Assembly: GCA_019918135.1 (NCBI GenBank)
Contig: WBZZ01004542.1
Span: forward strand, 17,501 to 81,500
Direction: 5' to 3'
DNA length: 64,000 bases
Source of the DNA: Paulinella micropora
Lineage: Eukaryota; Cercozoa; Imbricatea; Euglyphida; Paulinellidae
Numbering within the stretch: position 1 is the first letter of the stretch; each line of letters opens with the position of its first letter. Positions 51,503 to 61,600 of this stretch are shown here, piece after piece. The translations under genes were made by a program, and so were the position numbers. The notes below the pieces were generated by a model. That model ran no database searches. It was not told where the DNA came from and worked only from the letters and a program-made list of their open reading frames with translations.

Positions 51503-51742
51503 TTAAAGTTTATTGTAATATTTTGGGTCGCTTCTGGACTGCTCTTCCTCGGATTCTGAATCTTCCTGATCATAATTATCTCCTGGTGGCAGCTCATGCA
51601 ATATAGACGCGGCAGTAGCCAACTGCTTATCCTTGATCTTCGCGTACTCGTGTTCCCACGCGTAAAACACGCGGCAGCCGGCCGGCATGTTCTGTCGAAT
51701 AAAGTACATGCGGGCCATCGTCTCCCTGTACAAATCTCGCAA
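51503..51742 (-). pseudogene. Fragment with Vsr-like nuclease motif at the right junction
   Basis: Minus-strand frame running out of the viral block at its right edge, so the 5' end is lost. First in-block ATG is at 51718. Contains DLYRETMARMYFIRQN and GCRVFYAWEHEYAKIKD. The T..R...I...G..V...WE.EY spacing is the signature of the Vsr/restriction-like nuclease segment found in some DNA polymerases B, homing nucleases and giant-virus proteins. The tail is acidic and ends at TAA, with AATAAA overlapping the last codons. About 75 residues remain. Confidence 0.4.
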
Positions 51743-54152
51743 GTCTATTGATGACTTAATCGAGAAGCGAAAGGAGGAGATTATATGTGTCGCACAAAGA
51801 AGCCCGTCGTTGGCGAGATTCGCGGAAGGAGTAGGAACAGATGTCCATATTACTAACGGATACTGTTTCCATGCGAAAGTAGGAGAAGAAAAAAGGGAGG
51901 CGTTTGTACCAAGGAGAACGGGGCGAATCCCGGATACTCCACCAGAAACTATTAAAAGTTTTATTACTGATTTCTGGGGTGACGAGCCGACGTGGCCGCG
52001 CTCACTAACTGAAGTGAAGAAATGCTTACGGACTTTATTCGAAAATAATAAGCCGTATACTATTATCCTGCCATATAATGAGAAGGCGATATGGGCGCAG
52101 GAAATAAGGGACCGGTTTATTGATCATCCTATACCGGTACCCTCTCGCAAGCAACAGCTAGTGGTGGCTTGTCGTATGGGAACTCGTCAGCAGAGCAGTG
52201 CATACAAGCGGAAGCTCAGAGACCTCGACAAGTTGAAATTGATACCGCAAGCATTCACATGCTTTGATGGTTTTTACACCCGTAAAGCTCCTTTGCAATA
52301 CGCGAGACTCATTGACATGCTGGTGGAGCTCGGTAAAGATGATGAGCCAGACACGGTCACGTATGAAAAGACGGGCCTAGATGATGTCTCGGAAGAGGAC
52401 TTAGGCTTGGAGGAGGACAGAGAACCCCTCAAGCAGACTAAGCAGATGTCTGATGAAGATTTTCAAGAGGCGGCGCGGAAAATATTGGAAGAAGGAGTAG
52501 GCACGGAGAAGGAGAAGGAGCTTTTAAAAGCCAAATTAGAGGCGAACAAGGAAATTTTTTGGCCTCCACACGCAGGTGGTGTCAAGCCTGAAGATTTCAC
52601 TGCGGTTATTTACAAAATACCGGGTGCGGAGCCGTCACCGGCACCACGAAGGGCGAATTTGAGTATACATGAGGCGAAGATAGCGGAGGAGCTAGCAAGA
52701 CACCTGCTCAATGAGGACTTTATTGAGAGATCAACATATCCAATAGTCTCACAACCGAGAATAGTGCCGAAGCCAGGAGGAGAATGGCGCCTGACAGTTA
52801 ACTATGCTCGTGTTAACAAGGTGCTGGAGGAAGAGAGAAATCCTCTCCCGACATTAGAAGAAGGAAGGAGAGTACTGCGGAATGCAAAATTCTATTCGGT
52901 CATTGACCTTAAGAATGGCTTCTGGCAGATACCACTGGAGGAAAAGTCCAGATGGCTGACGGCGTTTGTGGTGGGTATGGAAATATACCAATGGAAAGTG
53001 CTTCCGATGGGCCTCAAGCAAGCCCCAGGACTTTTCCAGAAGGCGATGCAGAAGATGTTGAGCAGTCAGTACGATGATTTGTCTGACGGTGGCTTTATGA
53101 GAAGGCGGGGACAGAAGGCGGGAGAATATGCATTTTGCTATATCCATGACATTATCGTATACTCTAACACAATGGAGGAGCATATCGATCATTTGTCCGA
53201 TATATTCAGGCGCATCGGAGCTTTTGGCCTGAAGCGCAATCTAAAGAAGTGTCAACTTGCCAAGACGAGTGTGACATACTTAGGGTACGAGATCTCCCAT
53301 AATCGAGTCTCGATATCCAAAGAGAAGAGGGAGGAGATTATGAATCGACCGATACCGAAGAACCGCACTGAATTGCACTCATTCCTTGCGATGGCGCAAT
53401 ACTATAGCCAGTTTATACCCGATTGGGGTGCAACACGGGCTAAGTTGGAGAAAATGATAGATTTTGGAGACTTTGAGAAGTGGGACGAAGAGGCTTTGCA
53501 AGCGTTTCATGCGCTCAAAGATCTCATTTACAAAGACCCGAAAGACGGAGGACTGGTGTTAACGATGCCCGACTTTACGAAACAATTCGTAGTCGATACA
53601 GACGCATCTAAGTTTGCGATTGGGGCTGTATTACAACAAGAGGATAAGGAGAAGAAATTACGCCCAATCATGTTTATTAGTAGGAAGTTGTGTGCGGCGG
53701 AGAGAAACTATTGCACAAGGCAAAGAGAGGTGTTGGCGGTAGTATGGGCCCTCAAGAGGCTCAGAGAGTATTTGTGGGGAGGACCTCAATTTACTGTCAG
53801 AACTGATCATCATAACCTGTTATGGTTGATGAATCATGAACAGACTGGACGGCTGGCGCGGTGGCAAGCGTCCTTGTCTTGTTTCGATTTTACAATGGTC
53901 CATCTACCGGGAAAGCGAAATGTGGTCGCTGATAGCCTCTCTAGGCTAGAGTTTAACTCAGAAGTATCGGCGTTGGTGTCCACGGTGGAGATGGAAGACT
54001 TGTCCACTGACAAGGTGTATGAGGTCAGGCGATGGAGATGGCGAGTGGAGTCCGATATGACCGCACAGGTCTACGGTACAGTCCACAAGGCCCGGATCAC
54101 GGGATATGTTGTGAGCTACATACCCAGGAGGACGCTGAGTGGTCCTATTTAG
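51741..54152 (+). pseudogene. Ty3/gypsy reverse transcriptase and RNase H
   Basis: Retrotransposon coding resumes at the AAGTCTA heptamer. About 230 residues of linker, then RT: IVPKPGGEWRLTVNYARVNK, FYSVIDLKNGFWQIPL, VLPMGLKQAPGLFQ, and YIHDIIVYS where the catalytic YxDD should be, so the first Asp is His and the enzyme would be dead. LKKCQLAKTSVTYLGYEIS follows. RNase H: FVVDTDASKFAIGAVLQQ, RNYCTRQREVLAVVWAL, TDHHNLLWL and NVVADSLSR. A TAG at 54150-54152 interrupts the frame, which then continues open to 54590 toward the integrase. Confidence 0.88.
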
Positions 54153-56403
54153 TATGAGGTATATGAGAATGCGAAGGCGAACATAAGAGAGGAAGAGGAG
54201 ACGCAGGAAGTTTATGCGGAGCCTCCTCAAGAGCGGAGAAGTGACCTAGACGATGACCCGGAAAGAATCGGGGTACGGCTAGAAGATGGTACTATCCATA
54301 TAGCCTCGCCTACCGCATGGAGGCAACAACAGGCTCAAGATTCGGAGTTTAAGGAACTGATACAGTTATATCAGAACCTGGATGAGCTGAAGATGACGAA
54401 AGCGATCAAAGATCAGATGAAGGAGATGGGATGGAGAGATGGTCTACTGTGGTACAAGGGCCTTCGCGGTCGCTATGCGTCACAGCCGGACAAATGGACC
54501 CGTTGGGTACCGGAGAGTCTGAGACGATTTATATTTGTCGCAGCCCACTTTTGGCGCATCCGGGTCGACAACGAACTCACATGTTCGTAGCGAGGCGATT
54601 CTGGTGGAAGAAGATGAAGGAGGAGATAGATCAGGCGGTGGATGCATGATCCTGTGCAAGATAAACAAAACACCACTGAAGGCAAATTTCGGCCTGATTG
54701 GCGAATTTCCTCCTCTTGATGCGGGGATGTTTGAGTTTATACACATTGATCATGTGGGACCTTTCCCAGAATCGAAGGATGGTTACAAATACCTCCTTAC
54801 GGCTATTGACAGAGCCACCAACTATGTGTGGATCATCCCTGTCAAAGACGTTACCGGCAAGACGACGGCCGAGGCGCTGATCGATAGGATCATCTCACAG
54901 ATCGGAGTACCAAGAAAGATATGTTCTGATCGAGGCTCGGACTTTAATAACGAGGTCATCGACAAACTATCTAAGTATTACGGGATGAAATGGCAATATG
55001 TTACTGCCTATCACCCGCGAGCAAATGGGAAAATCGAGCGGGTACACAGACCCCTCAAAGCCTCACTAAAGATGTATTGCACGAAGAAGGAGAATCAAAG
55101 AGCATGGGTCGAGGCAGCACCATCATTTGCGTTTGCAATGAACTGTCTACCCTCTACGGCGTTAGGAGGCTCGAAGAGCTCAATCTCACCATATCAGTTA
55201 GTATATGGGCGTGAGCCTGATATCCCGACTTCGCTCCTTCACCCAAAAGACACTTGGGCGGATGCGGATGCGTTGTTTGGGATGAGACTTAGAGTGAAGA
55301 TGGAGGCGGAACAAATAGTCAGGGCGCATAGAGAGGCGGAGCGCCGAAAGACTGATGCTGAAGGGGTGCGACAAGCGCACTTGGATCAGATCAAGTTCCA
55401 GGTCGGGGATATTGTACTATTGTACCATCCTCAGGTCCCGAAAGGAGTCAGCTCTAAGCTGTTCACTCACTGGAAAGGACCTTATCAGATTATGGAACAG
55501 ACGGGACCTCTGAACTACAAGATCAGGGGTAGAGGGAAGGTGCAAATTGTGAATGTAAGAAGGCTGATTAAGTATGATCCCTTCTTACTGGAAGATGAAT
55601 CCGTTGAGGAGGCGTTAAAACGGATGAAGGACGATTTCAAAGAGGTGCCGCCCATCCACAAAGAGGCTGGCATAGACCAAGACGATGCTTATCGGGCACC
55701 GATAGCTGAGAAGGAGGAGAGTGAGGTGGACAGTAAGGAGAAGACTGACCGCATAAGCGCGGTGGGGACTCAGTCCAAGTCTCCGCGAGAGCATAGCGGA
55801 AAGAAGGAGAAGATCACAGAGGCGCAGCTAAGGAGAGCGCGGAATGATCTTATCAACGACCAACCGAGGAAGGCGATGAGGTCGATGGGATCAAAGGACG
55901 TCCACCAGGAGGAGGAGGGGACGGACACTGACCCAAACGCGGGCAACGTTGAGATTGTCCATGAGCGATGGAAGGAAGGCGATGCGATAGCAACCATCGC
56001 ATGGGTGAAAGATGCTTTCTATCTGATGAGACCAGCGGAACAACATGTCGCTGATGACACTTTCTCAGACTTATACTTGATGCGGGTCGTGGCGGTCCCA
56101 CGACAGATGCGTGTCACACGGACACTCAAAATATCATCAGCCGCAAAGATAGTACAACCGATACTCCAGTTCTGGAGAAGTATGGACCCGGTTGAGGATC
56201 CAAAGGCAAGACATTATCTGCCAGTATATAAAGACGCAAAAAGTCTCGAGACATGGGATGATACAATTACTCCCAGAGACAAGGATTGCACTGCGTGGAC
56301 CATTCAGACACTGCCAAGAGGAGTGCTTGATGTCCCTTTTGAATTATCGTTGGGCGGAATCCCTAATAAGATCTGGGACATGAACAGTCAAAGTTCGATC
56401 TGA
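54153..56403 (+). pseudogene. Ty3/gypsy integrase with C-terminal extension (frameshifts)
   Basis: Continues pol after the in-frame TAG. Zinc-binding HHCC region is split by frame changes near 54555 and 54645 (AHPGRQRTHMFVARRFWW in one frame, CMILCKINKT in the next). Catalytic core in one frame from 54680: FIHIDHVGPFPESKDGY, CSDRGSDFNNE and HPRANGKIERVHR give the D, D, E triad. A GPY/F-type segment (FTHWKGPYQIMEQTGPLNYKI) follows. No chromodomain. The last 250 residues are charged linker and then a folded-looking domain (ATIAWVKDAFYLMRPAEQH) that is unusual after integrase and unrecognised. Ends TGA at 56403. Confidence 0.85.
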
Positions 56404-57320
56404 CTTTTGTTGGTGGTCCTCCACCAGGCAAAGAAATCCGCGCCAGACGACGAAGGCAGTGACAAAGAAATTATTTTTCTTTACGCGTCTCAAACAAACT
56501 GGTTGATTGCCCACGGCGTATCATGATTTGATCATGCATCATCAGTTATCAATATGAATATTAAAAAGACTCAGTGATATAACTTGGCATTCGATCGCAA
56601 CATACGAGTGCGAAAGGTCGATCGACGATGATACTACACCGTATACGGGGATCGCTAGTGTATTGAGCGATGGTGTTCCCGGGTATGACCCTTTCCAAGT
56701 CCTGGGATGATGTTCTCGAACATGAAATGTTCTCTGAAACTTTCATTAAATTATTTTTTACGATAGATTATATACTGTCGTACCTGAGCACGGTCAATCT
56801 CTACTTGTGTCGGTATATCGCAGGGTCGGGTACATACACCTCGACTTCGGATATAGCTATTAGGACTGGCCCCCTAATACTATATCATAGGAATATCCGC
56901 CTTATACAAGGGTATGTCATTAAAAAAGACAATGTACTTACGATCTCCCTGTGAATAGTAATAATAATAATGATAATAATAATGATAATGATAAGAAGAA
57001 GAAGGAGATCAAAGGGGGAATCGTACTACAGCACCACGTTGCTTGTATTTTTTTTATTAATAGTACGTTTGTTCTTGACATACTGCCGAGAAAAAAAAGA
57101 AGAAAAAAAGAGATTGAGGGGAAGGAGTTCAAAAATCTACAATAATGGCTGGAGAATCCGCTTTGACGTGCCGTATGAGGATATATTTATCGTCTTTTAG
57201 CGTCTATCTGTGAGTCGATGCGCTGTGTGGCATGACTCCATAGCGCATACTATTTGCAGAAAGAAATCAGAAGGTGTATGACGAAAATGCTATTTCCGTC
57301 ATAAAATCGGGAGGGGGTAC
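56404..57320 (+). other. Retrotransposon 3' region with polypurine tract
   Basis: No supported gene. An ataata/gataat repeat near 56957-56990, an A/G-rich stretch near 57085-57125, and atcgggaggggg (57306-57317) just before the LTR, which fits the polypurine tract used to prime plus-strand synthesis. Confidence 0.5.
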
Positions 57321-57558
57321 TGTAGGCATCACCCCCCGGATAGTCGGTAAAAAGTACCTTTTCCTGGTGACAGGTGCATCAGCATGTTTTTCAGTATTAT
57401 TTGTCCGGATTGGACCTGATGCCATTTTATTCCTGGTCTGTTGCCGTTTTCCTTTTTGGCTTCACTGAGCTAATATAACGAGACATCATTCTCATCTTTT
57501 GAGGACTGTGTTTGGTTGTATTACCGACTTTTTACGAGCTATCGTTGGGGGCATTACA
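57321..57558 (+). repeat. 3' LTR of the Ty3/gypsy element
   Basis: TGTAGGCATC...GGGCATTACA; nearly identical to 1794-2032. Followed by AAGT (57559-57562), the matching target duplication. Confidence 0.88.
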
Positions 57559-57562
57559 AAGT
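57559..57562. repeat. Target-site duplication, right (AAGT)
   Basis: Same four bases as 1790-1793, directly after the LTR. Confidence 0.8.
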
Positions 57563-58510
57563 TTACCTTATGCACCCAAGTTAACCCAACTCAGTAGTAT
57601 CTTAACTCCGGCTTTCCTAGCCTCACTTTTGTCTACCCATTGGTAGGTCTTGAACTCCGCTATAGAAAGTACTCTTTATCTATCCCTGCCTGTAGATCTT
57701 TGAGTGTCATACCCTCTATTGCTAAATGTATGTAACACATCCACTCACTCGCTTCATCATGTGAAATGCAATCATCCATGTCATACATAGTAGTAACATG
57801 ATGTGTAGATATGCGGGATGTATCTACTTGCTTTCTCACTCTTTTTCCGCTGTCTATGTTCGCTGCTGATATCTTGTCACTCTGTTCCCAAGTAACTCCC
57901 TTGGTTGGGGCCTTACCCTCTAGATGATATACTGTGGTGTGGGGTCATGTTGCGCGCTTGGGCTGTTCATATCAACAGGCAAGTGCCCTATACTAATGCG
58001 CTCATCTATTTGCTCCCCCTGGACTGCATCAATCTCGTGAGGTTCATGTTCAGTCTCTAGCTTGGCCTCTTATCCTCTGCCTCACTGTCTACGTGCGGTG
58101 TAGTGGTGGAACTGTGTGGGAATGGTGCAACTGGACTATCAGTGGAACTGGGCTCGAAATCAGTTACCTGGCTAGTTCCTATGGCTATCCCGGTGTCTGA
58201 GAACCCCTGTGTGTTGCTGTGGTCTATTTCATCGTCAAATTTTGGCTGTGTGTCTATCTCCCCCTCAGTTGCATCTTCCCATACTACCTGAGGCTCAATC
58301 GACTCACCTACCCTACTGAGATCGAAACGAACATTTTCTAAATCCTGATAATACCTTCTGTCAGTCCCAAACTCTGTACAAATTACGATGCATATCGTAT
58401 CCTACTAACTTTACTAACTTACCGGGCATGGATCCTTTACCATTTACCTTTCCTACGTGCATCACTCCCGTGCACCCAATTGGACGTAATTGGTGCAATT
58501 GTGGTGCTCG
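57563..58510 (-). pseudogene. Copia-type pol remnant (integrase end to RT start)
   Basis: Minus strand. Fragments such as HVTTMYDMDDCISHDEASEW and, in another frame, IAEFKTYQWVDKSEARKAGV then ILLSWV resemble the start of a copia reverse transcriptase (E...L..N.TW.LV...K.I..KWV), interrupted by stops. It breaks off at the Ty3 LTR; continuation at 1789 and below (KSRLSLRGDRLQPGI) is possible but weak. Confidence 0.4.
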
Positions 58511-59181
58511 TTAGAATAGTAATTGGTAAGGCGACGTGCCCTTATGCTGTCCTTTAGTTATAGGTAAAATATTATAAAGCACAGTGGCTGTATGCTCCAT
58601 TTCTGCCCAAAGGTTGGGCGGAAATCGAGCATGCTGCCTAAGTGCGCGAGCAGGCCCCCCTGTCACCCCGTTTATTCTCTCAGCTCTCGCATTGCCATCT
58701 TTATCTGCAGTGGCAGCATTTTTCCATATAATATCACTATACTTCTCACTGATCTCTCTTGGGGCCGTGAATTCCTGATCGCAAACTACAACTTTAACTT
58801 TATTTTCTGTCTGTCTCTCCATGAACGCTATTGCTTTATGTATGCAAGATATAAATTCATTTTATGTCTAAGGTAGAAATCAAGAGCATAACCCGAGAAA
58901 TCGTCCATAACCGTGAATTTATACCTTCTCCCTTCCCGTGACATGACTCTCCACGGGCCTTGCGTATCGCAATGTAATACTAACATCTCTCCCACTCTCT
59001 CTGCTCTAGGCAAATGATTGGAAGCAAAACGAGGCAACACGCTAGCTTTGGCAATCATGCATGGTTCACACATTCTACACTCCTCTCTCACATTCTCTGC
59101 ACTACCATCTCTACCTATTAGCTTAATGCCTACAGCGTCTGCAAATGCTTTAGTCCTTTCCCAGCTTACATGTCCCGCCAT
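58511..59181 (-). pseudogene. Copia-type integrase (two frames)
   Basis: GAG-pre-integrase/zinc part: GHVSWERTKAFADAVG and CRMCEPCMIAKAS (H and CxxC). Catalytic core: LVLHCDTQGPWRVMSREG with YKFTVMDDFSGYALDFYL, then after a frame change near 58825 CDQEFTA and ARAERINGVTGGPARALRQH with NLWAEMEHTATVLYNILPI. The D, D, E residues can be placed. This is the Ty1/copia form (integrase before RT on the same strand), distinct from the Ty3 integrase at 54.7 kb. TSPYQLLF near the end is the usual copia TPYE.WF-like position. Confidence 0.75.
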
Positions 59182-60440
59182 AGCACTATACTAACAGGCA
59201 GCACTCTCACTCTCTTGACAGTAGAAGGGTACTTGACAAACAGAACAGCATTCTTTATTATTAGTTTAGATGATTTGATGCTTACTTTACTCTCTCTTGC
59301 TGTTGCTATTGTCCCTTTATTGTCTGAGGGTGTGGGTTTTATACTTGGGTTCTCCCACCCTGCTGCCCCGCCTCCCTCTCTCTCTCTCTCAGGCGCACCC
59401 TTAGGTGTGAAACGACAGTTAGGATCTAGCTTACCATCCTTATGGCTGTCCCATCTGTACAGCAATGCTTTAGTTAGCCTCCCCCTGACTAGTATGTACT
59501 TTTCCTTCACAAGCAGTGCTCCCTTCAAGATGAACATTTGTCCATTTTGGTGGAGTACTGCCCTGTGATGGAAATGATCCATCGGTCCAGTGGGTGCCAC
59601 GTTGATTGGCATGAGTGGATCATAGAAGGCACTCTTGCAAACCTTATGCATTCGCCCCTCTCCATCTACTCTATCTACACACATCAACCCTGCCTCACCT
59701 ATGACTCTCGTTCCATTCCCTGTACTGAATGTTACCTTACTGATCTTCTTCAGTTCTTTCATCATCGTCTCATCGTGACAGACAAATTGAGTCGCACCAC
59801 TATCCTGGTACACATGTTTGCTCTTAGCTATCCTACTGTGTGCCATGACTGTAGTGGAGTCTTGTTTCTTTTTAGATTTGTTTTTCTTGTCTTTCTTTTT
59901 CTTCTTCAACTTCTTCTTCTTTCTTTTCTTCTTCGTCTGTTCTTCTTCCTCAGACTCAGAGGACTCAGAGGGCTCTGATGACATAAACTCAGGGACGTCA
60001 TCAGAGTCATCTGGGTCATAGTCTCTATCAGGCATACCTGTCTGAATCTGTCCTTTCAACTCTTCCTGCAAGTTAGTTATAACTGCTCTCAGCTGTCTGT
60101 CTAACAGATTAATCCTCTCCCTAGACGCACCTGTGATTAGTTCCTCAGGAACTGTCACCTCAACAAACTTACCTGTAGGGTCTAGTCTCACCTCTATCCC
60201 TTCTTCAGTCGGTGTGTTGGGTATGTTGGGTGTGTTTGGAGAGTGTTTGTTGTCATGTTCGGTGGGGTATGGACTGCTAGGACTGTTTCTTGTGTTGTGA
60301 GTCACAGTGACTAGCTCTATGGCTCTCATCACATCAGTCAGATATTCGTCTATCTTTCCTCCTACCTCAATGACTCTCCTCTCATCCCATACTCCCCCTG
60401 ATCTTTTGAGCTCTCTAGCTATCTCACCTACTGTCTGCAT
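59166..60440 (-). CDS. Copia-type gag C-terminal/protease region
   Basis: 424 residues. Acidic Ser/Glu stretch, then a long Lys-rich tract (about residues 170-195), then the protease: HVYQDSGATQFVCHDE, with the D-S-G-A active site of copia proteases intact, followed by STGNGTRVIGEAGLMCV. After it come HQNGQMFILKGALLVKEKYILV, the usual segment between protease and integrase. The stop at 59166 overlaps the integrase frame by 16 bases, so pol continues by a frame change. The first in-frame ATG is a guess for the start. Confidence 0.7.
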   Translation of the reverse strand: MQTVGEIARELKRSGGVWDERRVIEVGGKIDEYLTDVMRAIELVTVTHNTRNSPSSPYPTEHDNKHSPNTPNIPNTPTEEGIEVRLDPTGKFVEVTVPEELITGASRERINLLDRQLRAVITNLQEELKGQIQTGMPDRDYDPDDSDDVPEFMSSEPSESSESEEEEQTKKKRKKKKLKKKKKDKKNKSKKKQDSTTVMAHSRIAKSKHVYQDSGATQFVCHDETMMKELKKISKVTFSTGNGTRVIGEAGLMCVDRVDGEGRMHKVCKSAFYDPLMPINVAPTGPMDHFHHRAVLHQNGQMFILKGALLVKEKYILVRGRLTKALLYRWDSHKDGKLDPNCRFTPKGAPEREREGGGAAGWENPSIKPTPSDNKGTIATARESKVSIKSSKLIIKNAVLFVKYPSTVKRVRVLPVSIVLWRDM

Positions 60441-61600
60441 GTCAATGCTTGAGACAAGTCTGTAAGGTGAAATGACTGATGGGGGAATGATGGTGGATGT
60501 GGAGGATGGGGTACTTACCTGTTCCTCTTCCTCAGGGACGCTGAGGGCGGACCTGTTGCGCGGAGACGCAGCATCGAATCCAGCAGCGAGGTCAGTCTGG
60601 GAATTTCCCGGGGCGCCGCGACCGGTCTGTTGGTCCTCACCTACAAATCTCCATGTCAGTGTGTTAAGTGTAGCTGAGGAGGTAGGATTAGCAACTCAAG
60701 GTGGGGGTTGATAATTCCAGTCCTCTCCCTCAGTTACACAGCGTAAATTACCGAACATATCGAGAAATTCTTTCGCAATTTCCCGTAACTTTTTCTCGTT
60801 TGGGTAATTCACTACTGCTGGTGGTCTGTCTGTTGCTGGTTGCTGTAAGTCAATGAACGGAAAATAAGCGCTTTGTTTTACGTGATAACCGCAGTACATC
60901 GTAATGCAACCTATCTGCCATTCTTTGAGGCGACCCGAAAAGATGAGCCCCTAAACGAACTTTGCAAGGTTTTCCCCGATAAGTTTTCCCGCAGCATTGC
61001 TTCGTGCTTGAAATTCTCTCAGCCTGACTATCCTTGCTTGTCGTTTTGGTTGTTGTTGTTGTTTGTGGATCTCGTTGTGTGGCTTTCTTCTCTCTTTCTT
61101 TCTTTGTTGGTGCGTTGTTTGGACATGGAGTGTTGTTCATGTAGCTACACCTATCTCCCTACCTACCAATGTTTTGGTCACACTCCTGTCTTGGTTTGAT
61201 GTTTGTTTTTGTTTGTTCTTGTTTTCTCTCTGTGGAGGTGGAGGCATGAGCAGAGAAGGCACCACAGCAATAGGTGTAGGCAACGAAGGCAATGAAATTG
61301 TTCTTATCGTGTTTGCCCTCTCTACTCCTCTTACTGGTGTTCGTGATTTTGTTTCGTTGTTGTGTGTCGATGTCATGGGGGCAGGCAGTAGTATGATAGG
61401 AGGTGGAGCAGGTGCATCACCATCATCATCACTCTCATCAACTTGCTCACCACCACCACCATGCAAAACAAACACAGTTCCCTCAAACAAATCAACGTCT
61501 TCCTCTTCCCCTTGCTCTTCCTCACCTACTCCCTCTAGATCATCAGATCTATGGCTACGTCCTCTAGCACAGTAACTCTCTCTTCCACCGGAATATCTCT
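60441..61600 (-). other. Copia element spacer, broken frames
   Basis: Minus-strand fragments (for example YFPFIDLQQPATDRPPAVV at 60696-60899 and a Thr/Lys-rich frame at 60850-61140) may belong to the gag-pol polyprotein, but no domain is recognisable. Simple repeats caccatcatcatca and ccaccacca near 61415-61465. Confidence 0.4.

Larger units (their letters stand above)
6473..51740. mobile_element. Endogenous mirusvirus-like DNA block
   Basis: 45,268 bases, GC-rich and dense in genes on both strands, unlike the AT-richer retroelement on each side. Contents that point to a large nuclear DNA virus: an HK97-type capsid protein candidate with a long insertion, RPB5, a heliorhodopsin-like protein, SNF2 helicase, nuclease, kinases, a USP deubiquitinase and F-box/LRR proteins, several with 85-90 base introns. 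Mirusviruses are known for HK97 capsids, heliorhodopsins, RNA polymerase genes and introns; a pandoravirus-like or other nucleocytovirus origin is the main alternative. No terminal inverted repeat is seen at the block ends. It is a partial and rearranged genome. Confidence 0.6.
1794..57558 (+). mobile_element. Ty3/gypsy-type LTR retrotransposon, split by viral DNA
   Basis: Two LTRs of 239 and 238 bases, both TGTAGGCATC...GCATTACA, bound this interval and are flanked by AAGT duplications. Internal order is LTR, tRNA primer site, gag, protease, a 45-kb foreign block, then reverse transcriptase, RNase H, integrase, polypurine tract and LTR. Without the block the element would be about 10.5 kb. 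RT before integrase is the Ty3/gypsy order. The LTRs differ by a handful of substitutions and indels, so the element is not brand new. Stops, frameshifts, a changed RT active site and a changed protease active site all indicate a dead copy. Confidence 0.85.

Noticed and set aside
6473..51740. Block as a complete viral genome
   Set aside because: No DNA polymerase, large polymerase subunits, terminase or portal seen, and both edges cut or abut genes; it is partial.
6473..51740. Prokaryotic origin, CRISPR array or tRNA/rRNA genes
   Set aside because: No operon layout, ribosome-binding sites, spaced repeats or recognisable tRNA/rRNA sequence; introns and polyadenylation-like signals point to eukaryotes.
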